DNA from: Lishizhenia sp.
GTDB lineage: Bacteria; Bacteroidota; Bacteroidia; Flavobacteriales_D; Crocinitomicaceae
Direction: 5' to 3'
Length of the DNA stretch: 34,477 nucleotides
Assembly: GCA_007117355.1 (NCBI GenBank)
Contig: SKGS01000145.1
Location: forward strand, 1-34,477
How positions within the stretch are numbered: the stretch's first letter is position 1; every line of letters begins with the position of its first letter. The notes below the pieces were generated by a model. It was given only the letters and a program-made list of their open reading frames with translations. It searched no databases and was not told where the DNA came from. The translations under genes and the position numbers were made by a program. Positions 25,117 through 34,235 of the stretch are shown one piece after another.

Positions 25117-26385
25117 ATGTCAGTTTTAGAAATGAAGGTACCAAGCCCAGGAGAATCAATTTCCGAAGTGGAGATTGCACAATGGATGGTATCAGATGGA
25201 GATTACGTAGAAAAAGATCAAACAATAGCTGAGGTTGACTCCGATAAGGCAACATTAGAATTACCAGCGGAAGCAGCTGGGATTATTACCTTAAAAGCGG
25301 AAGAAGGTGATACGGTTGCTGTTGGTCAAGTGGTGTGTTTGATTGACACATCTGCTGAAAGACCAGCAGGAAGTACTGAGCCAAAGCCTGAGGCTAAAAC
25401 AGAAGCGCCTAAAGAAGTAAAAGAGGAAAAATCAGAAACTGAAAAATCTGTTGAGAAAACCTCTTCTCCAGCAAAAAGTGAGAGTTATGCCACTGGTACT
25501 GCTTCCCCTGCTGCTAAAAAAGTCATGGCTGAAAATAATATTCAGTCGAATCAAGTTAAAGGAACTGGTAAAGATGGTAGAATAACAAAACAAGATGTAC
25601 TAGAGGCAATGGCTGCTGGTTTCGACACTAATACTGTTTCTGGTTGGGGTGGAACGAGAGAGAAGCGCGCTGAGAAAATGTCTATGTTAAGACGTAAAGT
25701 TGCTGAGCGATTGGTTTCTGTTAAAAATGATATGGCAATGTTGACCACTTTTAACGAAGTGGATATGAAGCCAATTATGGACTTGCGTGCGAAGTACAAA
25801 AAAATGTTTGCCGAGCATCATGAAATCAACTTAGGTTTTATGTCTTTCTTTACAAAGGCATGTACTGAGGCACTTAATTTATTCCCTGCTGTAAATGCAC
25901 AAATTGATGGAAAAGATATGATTTTTCATGATTACGCAGATGTTGCAATTGCAGTTTCTTCGCCAAAAGGATTAATGGTTCCTGTTATTCGAAATGCGGA
26001 ACAAATGACCCTTGCTGAAATTGAAAGAGAGGTAAAAAGATTAGCGATAAGAGCGCGAGATGGTAAAATTACACCCGATGAAATGACTGGTGGAACTTTC
26101 ACAATTACAAACGGTGGAGTGTTTGGTTCTATGATGTCAACGCCAATAATCAATCCTCCTCAATCTGCAATTTTAGGAATGCACAATATCGTGGAACGTC
26201 CAGTAGCAATTGATGGAAAAGTAGAAATTCGTCCAATGATGTATTTAGCACTTTCTTACGACCATCGTATTATCGATGGAAAAGAATCTGTTAGCTTCTT
26301 AGTTAAAGTTAAAGAAATGCTAGAGAATCCAGAAAGAATGATTTTCGGTGGTAAAGACCCTTATGAGGTGCTTTTAGGACTTTAA
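25117..26385 (+). CDS. sucB: Dihydrolipoyllysine succinyltransferase (E2 of 2-oxoglutarate dehydrogenase)
   Basis: A 422-residue E2 subunit. Domains in order: a single lipoyl domain (1-78) with the lipoylated lysine K44 in [12 protein letters not shown]; a linker rich in Glu, Lys, Pro and Ala (about 85-125); a peripheral E3/E1-binding domain (about 127-168, [20 protein letters not shown]); and the catalytic acyltransferase core (about 190-422) with the active-site [11 protein letters not shown] (H383, D387). It transfers the succinyl group to CoA. The single lipoyl domain and sucA upstream support SucB over the pyruvate dehydrogenase E2. Transcription ends at the strong terminator 26409-26434. 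Confidence 0.98.
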   Translation: MSVLEMKVPSPGESISEVEIAQWMVSDGDYVEKDQTIAEVDSDKATLELPAEAAGIITLKAEEGDTVAVGQVVCLIDTSAERPAGSTEPKPEAKTEAPKEVKEEKSETEKSVEKTSSPAKSESYATGTASPAAKKVMAENNIQSNQVKGTGKDGRITKQDVLEAMAAGFDTNTVSGWGGTREKRAEKMSMLRRKVAERLVSVKNDMAMLTTFNEVDMKPIMDLRAKYKKMFAEHHEINLGFMSFFTKACTEALNLFPAVNAQIDGKDMIFHDYADVAIAVSSPKGLMVPVIRNAEQMTLAEIEREVKRLAIRARDGKITPDEMTGGTFTITNGGVFGSMMSTPIINPPQSAILGMHNIVERPVAIDGKVEIRPMMYLALSYDHRIIDGKESVSFLVKVKEMLENPERMIFGGKDPYEVLLGL

Positions 26386-26408
26386 TCGCTGAATAATTAA
26401 TTTCATAT

Positions 26409-26434
26409 AAAGGTCGTCTTGAGGCGACCTTTTT
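26409..26434 (+). terminator. Rho-independent terminator of sucAB
   Basis: AAAGGTCGTC pairs with GGCGACCTTT (ten pairs, one G-U) around a TTGA loop; the T-run continues into TTTTT. Confidence 0.88.
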
Positions 26435-26467
26435 AGTTGATTAGTACTCAATTTCTAATTAAAATAT

Positions 26468-26475
26468 TAATTTTG
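26468..26475 (+). promoter_or_regulatory. -7 promoter box for the PAS/HisKA gene
   Basis: TAATTTTG, 19 bases before the ATG. The nearest TTG upstream is too far away (28 bases), so the -33 element is weak. Confidence 0.5.
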
Positions 26476-26494
26476 TATTAACTAAACAAAAAAA

Positions 26495-29137
26495 ATGATT
26501 ATACCTACCAATGATTTGGAGAATTTTCCAAACAAGATTTGGGTGCGCCTTTGCGTTGCTGAAAATTTTGAGTCGCTTAAAATAGAAGCCTTTGAAGGTA
26601 AAATAGACTCTTTAACAACATTATCTTCTTATTTTAAAACTTCTCATTGGGAGAAACTCATTAATCTCATTAAAGAAAATCAAATTTACCCTTTAGAACA
26701 AACGCTACTACTTCATTCGTCAAAACTGAAGAACGAGCGTTTTTTAGCTTATGTTTATTTCGAAACTCGAAAACAAATACAAATTACCATTCGAAATCTC
26801 GAAAATTTTATCACCCCAAAAAGAAGTCCTTATGAATTAACAATAGAAGAAAGTTCTAAACTATGGACCTTTGGGTTTTGGGAGTTTTATCCTACTACAG
26901 GTGAAGCACTTTGGTCTAGTAAAGTATTTGAAATCTTTGGTTACGATTTAGACACGGAACCAAGTTATGAAAATCTATTAAAAATTATTCACCCTGATGA
27001 CCGTGCTGTTTTCGAACATGAGTTTAAAAATCATTTAATAAATAAGGTTCCCTTTGATCTAGAACACCGTATTATTCCTGTAGGAAAAGACCCTATATGG
27101 GTTAGATGTAGATGCACGACCAAGTTTGATGAGACAGGAAAACCAATCAATTCCTTTGGTATCACAGTGGACATTGATCACTACAAAAACACGGAACTTT
27201 CCCTTATTAAAGAGAAATCAGAGTTTGAGTTTTTGTTTAATAATATGAATCAGGGCGTTGTTTATCAAAACAAAGCTGGTGAAATAATACGTGCAAATAA
27301 AGCTGCCGAAAATTTATTAGGTTTAAGTATTGAACAATTACAGGGTAAAAAGTCGATAGACCCTGACTGGTATGCAATGAAAGCAGATGGCAGTCCGTTT
27401 CCAGGTGAAGAACATCCTGCTATGGTTTCTTTAAAAACGGGTGAATCAATTTATAATGTGGAGATGGGCGTGTATCATCCATTAAAAAAAGAGCATGTAT
27501 GGATATTGGTTAGTGCACAACCCGAATTCCTCGGTGATGAGAAAGACCCTTATCGTGTTTTTACTTCATTTACAGACATTACAGAACTTAAAAAAAATCA
27601 AATAGCTTTAAAGCAAACTCAATCTGAATTAGATCAAAAAATCAAGGAACTAGAGACACAAAAGAATTTACAAAATTTACTTCTTTCTATATCTTCCAAT
27701 TACATACTTTTTGACTCGAACGATTTTGAACGAAAAATCAACAATTCCCTCGCAGAATTAGGTGCATTTATAAAAGCCGATCGATTCTATATTTTTGAAT
27801 ATGACTACACCAATAAAGTGTGCAACAACACTTATGAATGGTGCGCTGAAGGTGTTCATCCTGAAATGGATAACTTACAAAATGTACCTTTTGAGTTGTT
27901 CCCCGAATGGCTCGAAAAACATGAAAAAGGTGAGAAATATGAAGTTCAAAATGTGCAATCCTTACCTGAGTCAAGTAATACATTTCAGCTACTGAATCCA
28001 CAAGGAATCAAAAGCATTATTACATTACCCATTCTGCATCATAATAATTGTCTAGGATTTATTGGCTTGGACTTCGTAACTGACTACCATATTCCGGGCA
28101 CAAATGAGAATGTATTACTGGATATATTTGCCAAACTAATTTCGAACGTATTTATTCAATTAGATAATCTAACAAAAGTAGAACGTTACAGTAAAATAGT
28201 AGAAAATAGTAAAAATGAAATTTATATTTTTGACTATCACAACTATAAATTTATCAATGCAAATAATGCTGCATTATCAAATATTGGCTATTCCTTTTCT
28301 GAACTTATAGAATTCACTCCTTGGGACATTAAACCAGAGTTTTCACAACAACAATTTGAGCTATTTATTCAACCATTAAAAAACAACGAGGTTCAGTCAC
28401 TAAATTTTGTAACCTATCATAAACGAAAAGACGGATCCAAGTATCCTGTGAAAATTTCGCTGCGAAAACTTGAAATTGGCAACAAATTCATGTTTGTGGC
28501 CATCATAGAGGATATCACCAACGAATTTTTTGCAAACAAAGCACTAGAGGATAGTGAGAAAAGGTTTAGAAAAATATTTGAAGACAATGCCACTCCAATG
28601 CTACTTTATAGGCTAGATAGCTTAGAAATTCTTGATATGAATAAAGCTGCGTTGGAATTTTATGGAGTTCAAAAGAGTAACCTTGGAAATCTCCGTGTTT
28701 CTTCATTGACCTGTAATCAGGACGATTTGACCAAGAAAGTAATTCAGCTTAAAGAATTTGAACACTCAAAAATTGAAACTAAGCACAAAACGTTGGATAA
28801 CCAAATTATTGATGTTGAAGTGTTTTCAACTTCTATCAATTATAATTATGGAGCTGTTGTACATGAAATCATTTTTGATATTTCACGAAGAAATAAATAT
28901 TTTCAAACAATCGAAAGTCAAAATAAGCGTTTTAGAGAAATTGCTTGGATGCAATCACATGTTTTAAGGGCACCTATTGCACGAATTTTGGGGCTCATTA
29001 TGTTATTAAAAGAAAACGGACTAAACAAAGATGAGTCAGATATGGCATTTCGTGAAATCGAAAATTCAGCAAAAGAGCTTGATCAAATCGTACATGAAAT
29101 GAGCGCCATAACACAAAATAAAAAAGAAGATAATTAA
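26495..29137 (+). CDS. Multi-PAS/GAF sensor protein with HisKA box but no ATPase domain
   Basis: An 880-residue cytoplasmic sensor. Domains in order: an N-terminal region of unknown type (1-110); PAS 1 with its PAC (about 120-235, ending FGITVDIDHYKNTE); PAS 2 (about 243-368, ending TSFTDITELKKNQ); a coiled coil (about 368-395); GAF (about 395-550, with FIKADRFYIFEYDY); PAS 3 (about 562-690, ending IIEDITNEFFANK); PAS 4 (about 700-805); then a HisKA-like helix pair with the phospho-acceptor H822 in QSHVLRAPIARILGL. The protein stops about 55 residues later, with no N, G1 or G2 box, so the ATP-binding catalytic domain is missing. It has no membrane segments. It could serve as a dimerising phosphotransfer sensor for a kinase encoded elsewhere. 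The receiver gene follows after one base. Confidence 0.9.
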   Translation: MIIPTNDLENFPNKIWVRLCVAENFESLKIEAFEGKIDSLTTLSSYFKTSHWEKLINLIKENQIYPLEQTLLLHSSKLKNERFLAYVYFETRKQIQITIRNLENFITPKRSPYELTIEESSKLWTFGFWEFYPTTGEALWSSKVFEIFGYDLDTEPSYENLLKIIHPDDRAVFEHEFKNHLINKVPFDLEHRIIPVGKDPIWVRCRCTTKFDETGKPINSFGITVDIDHYKNTELSLIKEKSEFEFLFNNMNQGVVYQNKAGEIIRANKAAENLLGLSIEQLQGKKSIDPDWYAMKADGSPFPGEEHPAMVSLKTGESIYNVEMGVYHPLKKEHVWILVSAQPEFLGDEKDPYRVFTSFTDITELKKNQIALKQTQSELDQKIKELETQKNLQNLLLSISSNYILFDSNDFERKINNSLAELGAFIKADRFYIFEYDYTNKVCNNTYEWCAEGVHPEMDNLQNVPFELFPEWLEKHEKGEKYEVQNVQSLPESSNTFQLLNPQGIKSIITLPILHHNNCLGFIGLDFVTDYHIPGTNENVLLDIFAKLISNVFIQLDNLTKVERYSKIVENSKNEIYIFDYHNYKFINANNAALSNIGYSFSELIEFTPWDIKPEFSQQQFELFIQPLKNNEVQSLNFVTYHKRKDGSKYPVKISLRKLEIGNKFMFVAIIEDITNEFFANKALEDSEKRFRKIFEDNATPMLLYRLDSLEILDMNKAALEFYGVQKSNLGNLRVSSLTCNQDDLTKKVIQLKEFEHSKIETKHKTLDNQIIDVEVFSTSINYNYGAVVHEIIFDISRRNKYFQTIESQNKRFREIAWMQSHVLRAPIARILGLIMLLKENGLNKDESDMAFREIENSAKELDQIVHEMSAITQNKKEDN

Positions 29138-29138
29138 G

Positions 29139-29537
29139 ATGGAAAATACAAAAGTTCTACTCGCAGACGATGATAAGTTGATTCATTTTTTATTCAAAAA
29201 AATGACTAGCACCATTTCCTTTTACAGTCCTCTTTCTGTATTCAATGACGGAAAAGAGCTTTTAGATTATTTGGAAGACAAGGCAGAATCCGATGTCCGT
29301 TACCTCATCTTTTTAGATATCAATATGCCTGTTATGACTGGGTGGGAATTTCTGGAAAGCATTAAGAATAAACCAAAATTCTCCAATTTATCCATTGTCA
29401 TGTTTTCTTCGTCTATAGACCAAGAAGACGTGAATAAGGCCTTTAGTTTTGACCATGTTTTTCACTTTGAATCGAAACCGATTAATCGAGAAAAATTGTT
29501 GGTCATTTGGGACAAATATCATGCTACTGTCAAATAA
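29139..29537 (+). CDS. Single-domain response regulator (CheY-like receiver)
   Basis: A 132-residue stand-alone receiver domain. All key residues are present: the acidic pair in LADDDK (D11, D12), the phospho-acceptor D60 in FLDINMP, S90 in MFSSS, and K113 in ESKP. There is no DNA-binding or enzymatic output domain, so it acts through protein contacts. It starts one base after the PAS/HisKA gene, so the two are translationally linked and the receiver is the obvious partner for H822. As the sensor lacks its own ATPase domain, phosphate must come from another kinase, from the receiver itself as a shuttle, or from a small donor such as acetyl phosphate. Confidence 0.93.
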   Translation: MENTKVLLADDDKLIHFLFKKMTSTISFYSPLSVFNDGKELLDYLEDKAESDVRYLIFLDINMPVMTGWEFLESIKNKPKFSNLSIVMFSSSIDQEDVNKAFSFDHVFHFESKPINREKLLVIWDKYHATVK

Positions 29538-29651
29538 GCCTTTATTCTTATTATAAACTTTACTTTGGCAAAACTGACATTCTGACTTATTTGCTTCCTT
29601 CGGTTTTTGGTTCAGTTCTGATTTATAATTCACCGAACCGAAATACTAGGG

Positions 29652-32207
29652 TTATTGCTGCTTGATAAAATGCTTAGTTATAATACCGTCTGTTTTCTTG
29701 AAGCGCACATAATACATACCAGGCGCAAAATCCCTTACAGAAACAACAAATTGATTAGAGAAAATACGATTTTGATGAACAAGTTTTCCCTCAGCACTGT
29801 AAATTGCAATTTCCTCTAACTGTAAATTTTCAGTTGTTACATAAAGTTGATCATCTACAGGATTAGGAAACAAGGAAATACTGTTCGCTTCGTTTTCCGC
29901 TGTATTTAAAGGGAAACCAATCGCATTTGAAAAGTTAGAGCAACCATTTTCACCTGTAAATGAAACACTGTAAAAACCTGACATTGTAGGATAATATACT
30001 TGTTCCGTTGCCCCTGGAATAAGCACGTCGTTTCTATACCATTGTATTGAAGGTCCTGCTGTTGTTACCAAACTATTATTTACACGTGTAACAACTGGTT
30101 TTGGAGGCGATTCTCCTTCAATAACTAATAATGTATCAGAGAAAACACGACAGCCCTGTTCATCAATTCCCAGAACGAAATACGCCCCTGTATCTGCAAT
30201 AGTAATGGTCGGTGTGGTTGCATCGTTTGACCATTGATGTGATGTTAGTGTTAAAGAAGGCCATAAAGTCGTAACACCTTGACATATATATGGATTGCCT
30301 AAAATATCAGGGTGTTTATTTGTATGAGCCAATAAATCAAATGAATTCAACCTTCCAAATCCGTAAGTGAAGTTTGGAACATTTCCAGTTAAATCATCAA
30401 CTACCGATGTTTCTTTTAAACTCGTTTTAAAATCTTCCCAGTTGCTATTACGACATTTTTCAAGATAAAGAGCCGCAGATCCAGCAACGACAGGGGAAGC
30501 CATTGAAGTTCCTCCGTTTCGAATATGAAAACCACCAATTTCCGTATTATTGTTGCTTGCAGAATTATTAATCATTGCAAGTGGTCCAGCTGCAAGGGAA
30601 AGTTCACCTGTTGCAGTAACGTCAGGTTTTACAACACCCCTTCTTGTTGGTCCGCGACTCGAACCAGGGTTGATTTGACCTCTCGCTATTGCAGGATTAC
30701 CAACTACTTCGTCTCCGTTCATATTTGTATAAGAAAGTCTATTTCGAACATTTCCAACAGAAACCACTTTCTCAGAACAATTCCAAGAAGAAACAATACT
30801 TTGCAACGAATCGGGGCGAGCATAATTTACAATAGGTGGGAACTCTTCAGGAGTTGGAATATCATCTACTATTTCGTTGTAGTTTAAAAACATGCCGCTC
30901 CAAAAGTCATAACTTCCTTGTCCAAAAGTGGAAAAACGATATAAATATTCAGTTGAATCAACTTTACTCAGATAAAGTTGAAGTTGAAAATTTGGTCCAA
31001 CTATATTTCTGTATATTTCAATTGTGGCTAGTTGATTTCCAGAATGTCCATAAAGTGTATCTCTAAGCACGCCTCCCATATTTTGTAAAGGCTTTCTGAA
31101 AATGGTACTTCCTCTATCAGCATAAGAACCATCAGGTAGGTTTGCGCCAATGGAATATTCAAATTTTGCTTCAGATGTATCAGTCCATAAATCAAAAAAA
31201 ACAGTGTTTGCCCCTAAATTACTATTCGGATTGTTTCGAAGCCAAACAAATGAAGTGTCCACAGGAGATACTTGATTATGCACGTGGTATTTATCCGCAG
31301 TTCCAGAGTTTCCAGCGGCACAAACTACAATTCTTCCATTTTTTTCAGATAAAAGTTGGTCAATGTACACACCCGCAGGGTCTTTAGCATCGTGACTACC
31401 TAGATATGCTCCTAAACTCAGATTGACTACCGCTGGCATGTTAAGACTGTCAGCGATTCTGAAAATAAAATCACAAGCATCTGCAATGGTTAACGTCCAA
31501 TTGGGAAGACTAAAATTAGTTTTGACTGCAACAATACTCGCTTCGGGAGCAAAACCTTTGTTTTGTCCGTTTGCCAACCCATTACCAACAGCAATACCAG
31601 AAACAGTTGAGCCGTGACCCGGACTACCTTCGTTGCTTGTTATTGTTCCATCAATTATGTCTTGCCTTGTCCAAAGTTGTCCATAATTATAAGGCGAGGG
31701 CGAATTCGTTGGATTACCGATAGAGTGATCCCAATAAGTCAACAATCGTTTGCTGCCACTTGGTGAAATAAAGTCCGGATGATCGTGATCAATACCCGTA
31801 TCTACTATACCAACTAAAATATTTCTTCCAGTATAGCTATCGGGGAGAGGTTGTTGTCCTTGGTGAACAGCATCAACGAAATGTAAGGCTCTAGAAGAAT
31901 CGTCTAATAAATGTGGAGGAGCGTATTCGAAATAAAAATCATCTATTTGACCACCTCTAACAGACTCCATCATCCAGTTTGGATGAGCTTGAAAGAAAAT
32001 CCATTCATCTGAAGAATATTTTATTTTAATTCCTTGGCTTTTTAATGTCTCTCGGTGCTGTTCAGTATTAGGTACTGCCATTGGAATAGTAGTGTGTTCT
32101 GGATTTTCAAGCACTTTTTGAAAACCAAATTTTTCTACCTGCGAAATACTAATTTCACTAAATAAGAAACATAAAAGGAATAGTGTAAGAAATTTTTGGT
32201 ATGCCAT
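29652..32207 (-). CDS. Secreted S8 subtilase with T9SS C-terminal sorting domain
   Basis: An 851-residue subtilisin-family protease. Signal peptide 1-22 (FLTLFLLCFLFSEISIS); propeptide-like region to about 115; catalytic domain with D136 (IVDTGID), H198 (PGHGSTVSG), N300 (CAAGNSG) and S568 (GGTSMASP). Between N300 and S568 is a long insert (about 310-475), probably a beta-rich domain. After the protease come two Ig-like modules (about 635-697 and 703-766, the second with WYRNDVLIPGATEQVYYPT) and a type A sorting domain (about 778-851: LFPNPVDDQLYV to YYVRFKKTDGIITKHFIKQ). It should cross the outer membrane by type IX secretion and be released or anchored at the surface. It is divergent from the second subtilase. 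Confidence 0.95.
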   Translation of the reverse strand: MAYQKFLTLFLLCFLFSEISISQVEKFGFQKVLENPEHTTIPMAVPNTEQHRETLKSQGIKIKYSSDEWIFFQAHPNWMMESVRGGQIDDFYFEYAPPHLLDDSSRALHFVDAVHQGQQPLPDSYTGRNILVGIVDTGIDHDHPDFISPSGSKRLLTYWDHSIGNPTNSPSPYNYGQLWTRQDIIDGTITSNEGSPGHGSTVSGIAVGNGLANGQNKGFAPEASIVAVKTNFSLPNWTLTIADACDFIFRIADSLNMPAVVNLSLGAYLGSHDAKDPAGVYIDQLLSEKNGRIVVCAAGNSGTADKYHVHNQVSPVDTSFVWLRNNPNSNLGANTVFFDLWTDTSEAKFEYSIGANLPDGSYADRGSTIFRKPLQNMGGVLRDTLYGHSGNQLATIEIYRNIVGPNFQLQLYLSKVDSTEYLYRFSTFGQGSYDFWSGMFLNYNEIVDDIPTPEEFPPIVNYARPDSLQSIVSSWNCSEKVVSVGNVRNRLSYTNMNGDEVVGNPAIARGQINPGSSRGPTRRGVVKPDVTATGELSLAAGPLAMINNSASNNNTEIGGFHIRNGGTSMASPVVAGSAALYLEKCRNSNWEDFKTSLKETSVVDDLTGNVPNFTYGFGRLNSFDLLAHTNKHPDILGNPYICQGVTTLWPSLTLTSHQWSNDATTPTITIADTGAYFVLGIDEQGCRVFSDTLLVIEGESPPKPVVTRVNNSLVTTAGPSIQWYRNDVLIPGATEQVYYPTMSGFYSVSFTGENGCSNFSNAIGFPLNTAENEANSISLFPNPVDDQLYVTTENLQLEEIAIYSAEGKLVHQNRIFSNQFVVSVRDFAPGMYYVRFKKTDGIITKHFIKQQ

Positions 32208-32324
32208 TTGTAATTACAATTAACCTATAAAAAACATATTTACGTAAAACATGTACTAAAATTAGTTTAATTTGTCAAATTAACCAACTTTTGTGGTTTG
32301 TAAAAAGACATTTACTTAAAAATT
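32208..32324. promoter_or_regulatory. Divergent control region between two subtilase genes
   Basis: 117 bases. It holds a 17-bp perfect palindrome TTAATTTGTCAAATTAA (32267-32283) and a 12-bp one TTGTAATTACAA (32208-32219) directly before the minus-strand ATG. The first contains TTTG and its mirror CAAA, so it could supply a -33-type box to both directions, but no exact TAnnTTTG box is found for either gene. Confidence 0.5.
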
Positions 32325-33911
32325 ATGAGAAAATTTATTTTAAAATTAATTCTACCAGCCCTTATCGGGGGTTATTTCAGTGGTGCAACCGCTCAGGTAG
32401 ATAAAAACATTCTGAATTGGTATAATAACCATAAACAAGGAATGGGAACAGATAAGGCATTAAAGTCTTTGAAAAAGAAAAATCCAGAAACGGTAATCGT
32501 TGCGGTTATTGATTCAGGAATAGATGTTGAACACGAAGATTTACAAGGGAAAATCTGGGTAAATACTAAAGAAATTCCTGGCAACGGAATTGATGATGAC
32601 GGAAATGGATATGTTGATGATATTCACGGATGGAACTTCCTCGGAAATTCAAACGGAGAAAACCAAGGTCCAGCGCGTTTAGAGGTAACTCGAATTTATG
32701 CTAATCTGAGAACAAAATTTGCAGATGTTGCTGAAGAAGATGTTGCAGATGCTGATAGAAAAGATTTTGAACTTTATTTAGAAGTTAAAGAAGAAGTCGA
32801 GAGTAACAGAAAGCAATACGAACAAATTATTGAGCAAACTAAGCAGTTCAAAACGCAAATGTTACCAATGTTACCTAAAATGATTGGTAATATTATCGGA
32901 AAAGAAGATTTTACAGAAAAAGACCTTCGTAAATGGAAACCAGAAGATGCACAAGGAAAGCAAATGAAGCAAATTGCTAAAGCTTTATTATCTGGTGAAT
33001 TAACAGAAGAGGCTATTGATAGACAAATAGATCAAATTCAGTCTATGATAGACCATCATTACAATCCTGATTACGATGATAGAAGTCTTATCGGTGACGA
33101 CTACCTAGATATGACTCAAGTTAATTATGGTAACAACGATGTGACAGGACCTGATGCGATGCATGGAACACATGTTGGAGGAATTATTGGAGCAATCCGT
33201 GGTAACAAATTAGGTGGAGACGGTGTTGCTGATAATGTTTTATTAATGTCACTTCGTGCAGTGCCAGATGGAGATGAATTTGATAAAGATATTGCATTAG
33301 CAATTCGTTATGCAGTAGATAATGGCGCGAAAATCATCAATGCTTCATTTGGTAAAGCATATTCGCAATTGCCTCAAGAATTATATGATGCATTGAGATA
33401 TGCAGAGGAGAATGACGTGTTATTTGTTCATGCAGCTGGAAACTCTGCGTTAGATTTGCACGAAAACCCTAATTATCCGGTAAACATGTTCTCGTTCCAA
33501 GATAAACCATTTACTAATTATTTATCAATCGGTGCATCTACAAGAGTTCATGAAGAAGAACTGCCTGCTTCTTTCTCTAATTATGGTCAAACGAAAGTAG
33601 ATGTTTTTGCTCCAGGTTTTGAGATATATAGCACTGTTCCAGGAAATAAATACGAAAAACAACAAGGAACTTCTATGGCTGCACCAATGGTTTCTGGTGT
33701 TGCTGCAATATTAAAAGGATACTTCCCTGAGTTTACAATGGCTGAAATTCGTCAAATAATCTTAGACTCTGTTACGGATTTTTCTGAAACAGATCAAACT
33801 AAACCAGGAACTGAAGAATTAGTGAAGTTTGGTATTCTTTCAGCAACCGGTGGAGTTGTGAATGTTCGTCAAGCAGTAAAACTTGCTCAAGAACGAAGCA
33901 AAGCAAATTAG
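32325..33911 (+). CDS. Secreted S8 subtilase with a large insert in the catalytic domain
   Basis: A 528-residue subtilisin-family protease. A signal peptide ends near ATAQ (residues 21-24). The catalytic triad is D63 (VIDSGID), H283 (MHGTHVGG) and S450 (GTSMAAP), with the oxyanion N373 (HAAGNSA). The stretch between D63 and H283 is 220 residues, against about 35-40 in ordinary subtilisins. It begins with NGIDDDGNGYVDDIHGWNF, a calcium-binding-like segment seen in Bacteroidota subtilases, and includes about 150 highly charged, mostly helical residues (117-260). No Ig-like or T9SS sorting domain follows, so this protein is probably periplasmic. It ends at a strong terminator. Confidence 0.93.
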   Translation: MRKFILKLILPALIGGYFSGATAQVDKNILNWYNNHKQGMGTDKALKSLKKKNPETVIVAVIDSGIDVEHEDLQGKIWVNTKEIPGNGIDDDGNGYVDDIHGWNFLGNSNGENQGPARLEVTRIYANLRTKFADVAEEDVADADRKDFELYLEVKEEVESNRKQYEQIIEQTKQFKTQMLPMLPKMIGNIIGKEDFTEKDLRKWKPEDAQGKQMKQIAKALLSGELTEEAIDRQIDQIQSMIDHHYNPDYDDRSLIGDDYLDMTQVNYGNNDVTGPDAMHGTHVGGIIGAIRGNKLGGDGVADNVLLMSLRAVPDGDEFDKDIALAIRYAVDNGAKIINASFGKAYSQLPQELYDALRYAEENDVLFVHAAGNSALDLHENPNYPVNMFSFQDKPFTNYLSIGASTRVHEEELPASFSNYGQTKVDVFAPGFEIYSTVPGNKYEKQQGTSMAAPMVSGVAAILKGYFPEFTMAEIRQIILDSVTDFSETDQTKPGTEELVKFGILSATGGVVNVRQAVKLAQERSKAN

Positions 33912-33985
33912 TTGTTGTAAATCTTTTAGATGATAGAATTCTATTGAGTTCACTTAAAGAATGCAATATACACAATAGTCAAAAG

Positions 33986-34017
33986 GGTGGGTTTGTTAAT
34001 TCAAATCCGCCTTTTTT
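33986..34017 (+). terminator. Rho-independent terminator after the second subtilase
   Basis: GGTGGGTTTG (33986-33995) pairs with CAAATCCGCC (34002-34011), with two G-U pairs, around TTAATT, followed by six T. Confidence 0.85.
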
Positions 34018-34127
34018 AGTTTGTATTATTTATCTAGGTTACCGTTCTAAGTTGCAAAACTGTCCAAAAATCCGAGATTTTCCGTCAAGCAGGGGAAGTA
34101 TTTCCATTTGCGCAACTAAAATTTGAA

Positions 34128-34160
34128 CACAAAAAAACCACTCCGTTTCCGAAGTGGTTT
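34128..34160 (-). terminator. Minus-strand terminator at the right end
   Basis: On the minus strand AAACCACT pairs with AGTGGTTT, an inner CG pair closes the loop, and seven T follow. It has no T-run on the plus strand, so it serves leftward transcription. Confidence 0.75.
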
Positions 34161-34221
34161 AAAACTTATAATAACCTGATTTAAGTGGGGTATTATAATT
34201 TTCTTTCTTATCTAACTATGA
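34128..34221 (-). ncRNA. Candidate small RNA, ~94 bases
   Basis: On the minus strand a perfect -7 box TATCTTTG (34228-34235) is followed by a gene-free stretch that ends in a terminator. The predicted RNA has two hairpins: TTATAATA...TATTATAA (34166-34198, with CC-GG extending the stem) and the terminator AAACCACT...AGTGGTTT (34135-34160) with a T-run. No open reading frame fits inside. No -33 TTG is seen at 19 bases. I do not recognise a known family. Confidence 0.4.
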
Positions 34222-34227
34222 ATGGTT

Positions 34228-34235
34228 CAAAGATA
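34228..34235 (-). promoter_or_regulatory. -7 promoter box for the candidate small RNA
   Basis: TATCTTTG on the minus strand, an exact TAnnTTTG match, with no gene downstream before the terminator. Confidence 0.45.

Noticed and set aside
29538-29651. Bidirectional terminator between receiver and subtilase genes
   Set aside because: TTCGGTT and AACCGAA are related but the stem is imperfect with a very long loop, so the evidence is too weak.
30525-31617. Several plus-strand open frames antisense to the T9SS subtilase
   Set aside because: They lie wholly inside a well-supported gene and have no recognisable domains or promoters.
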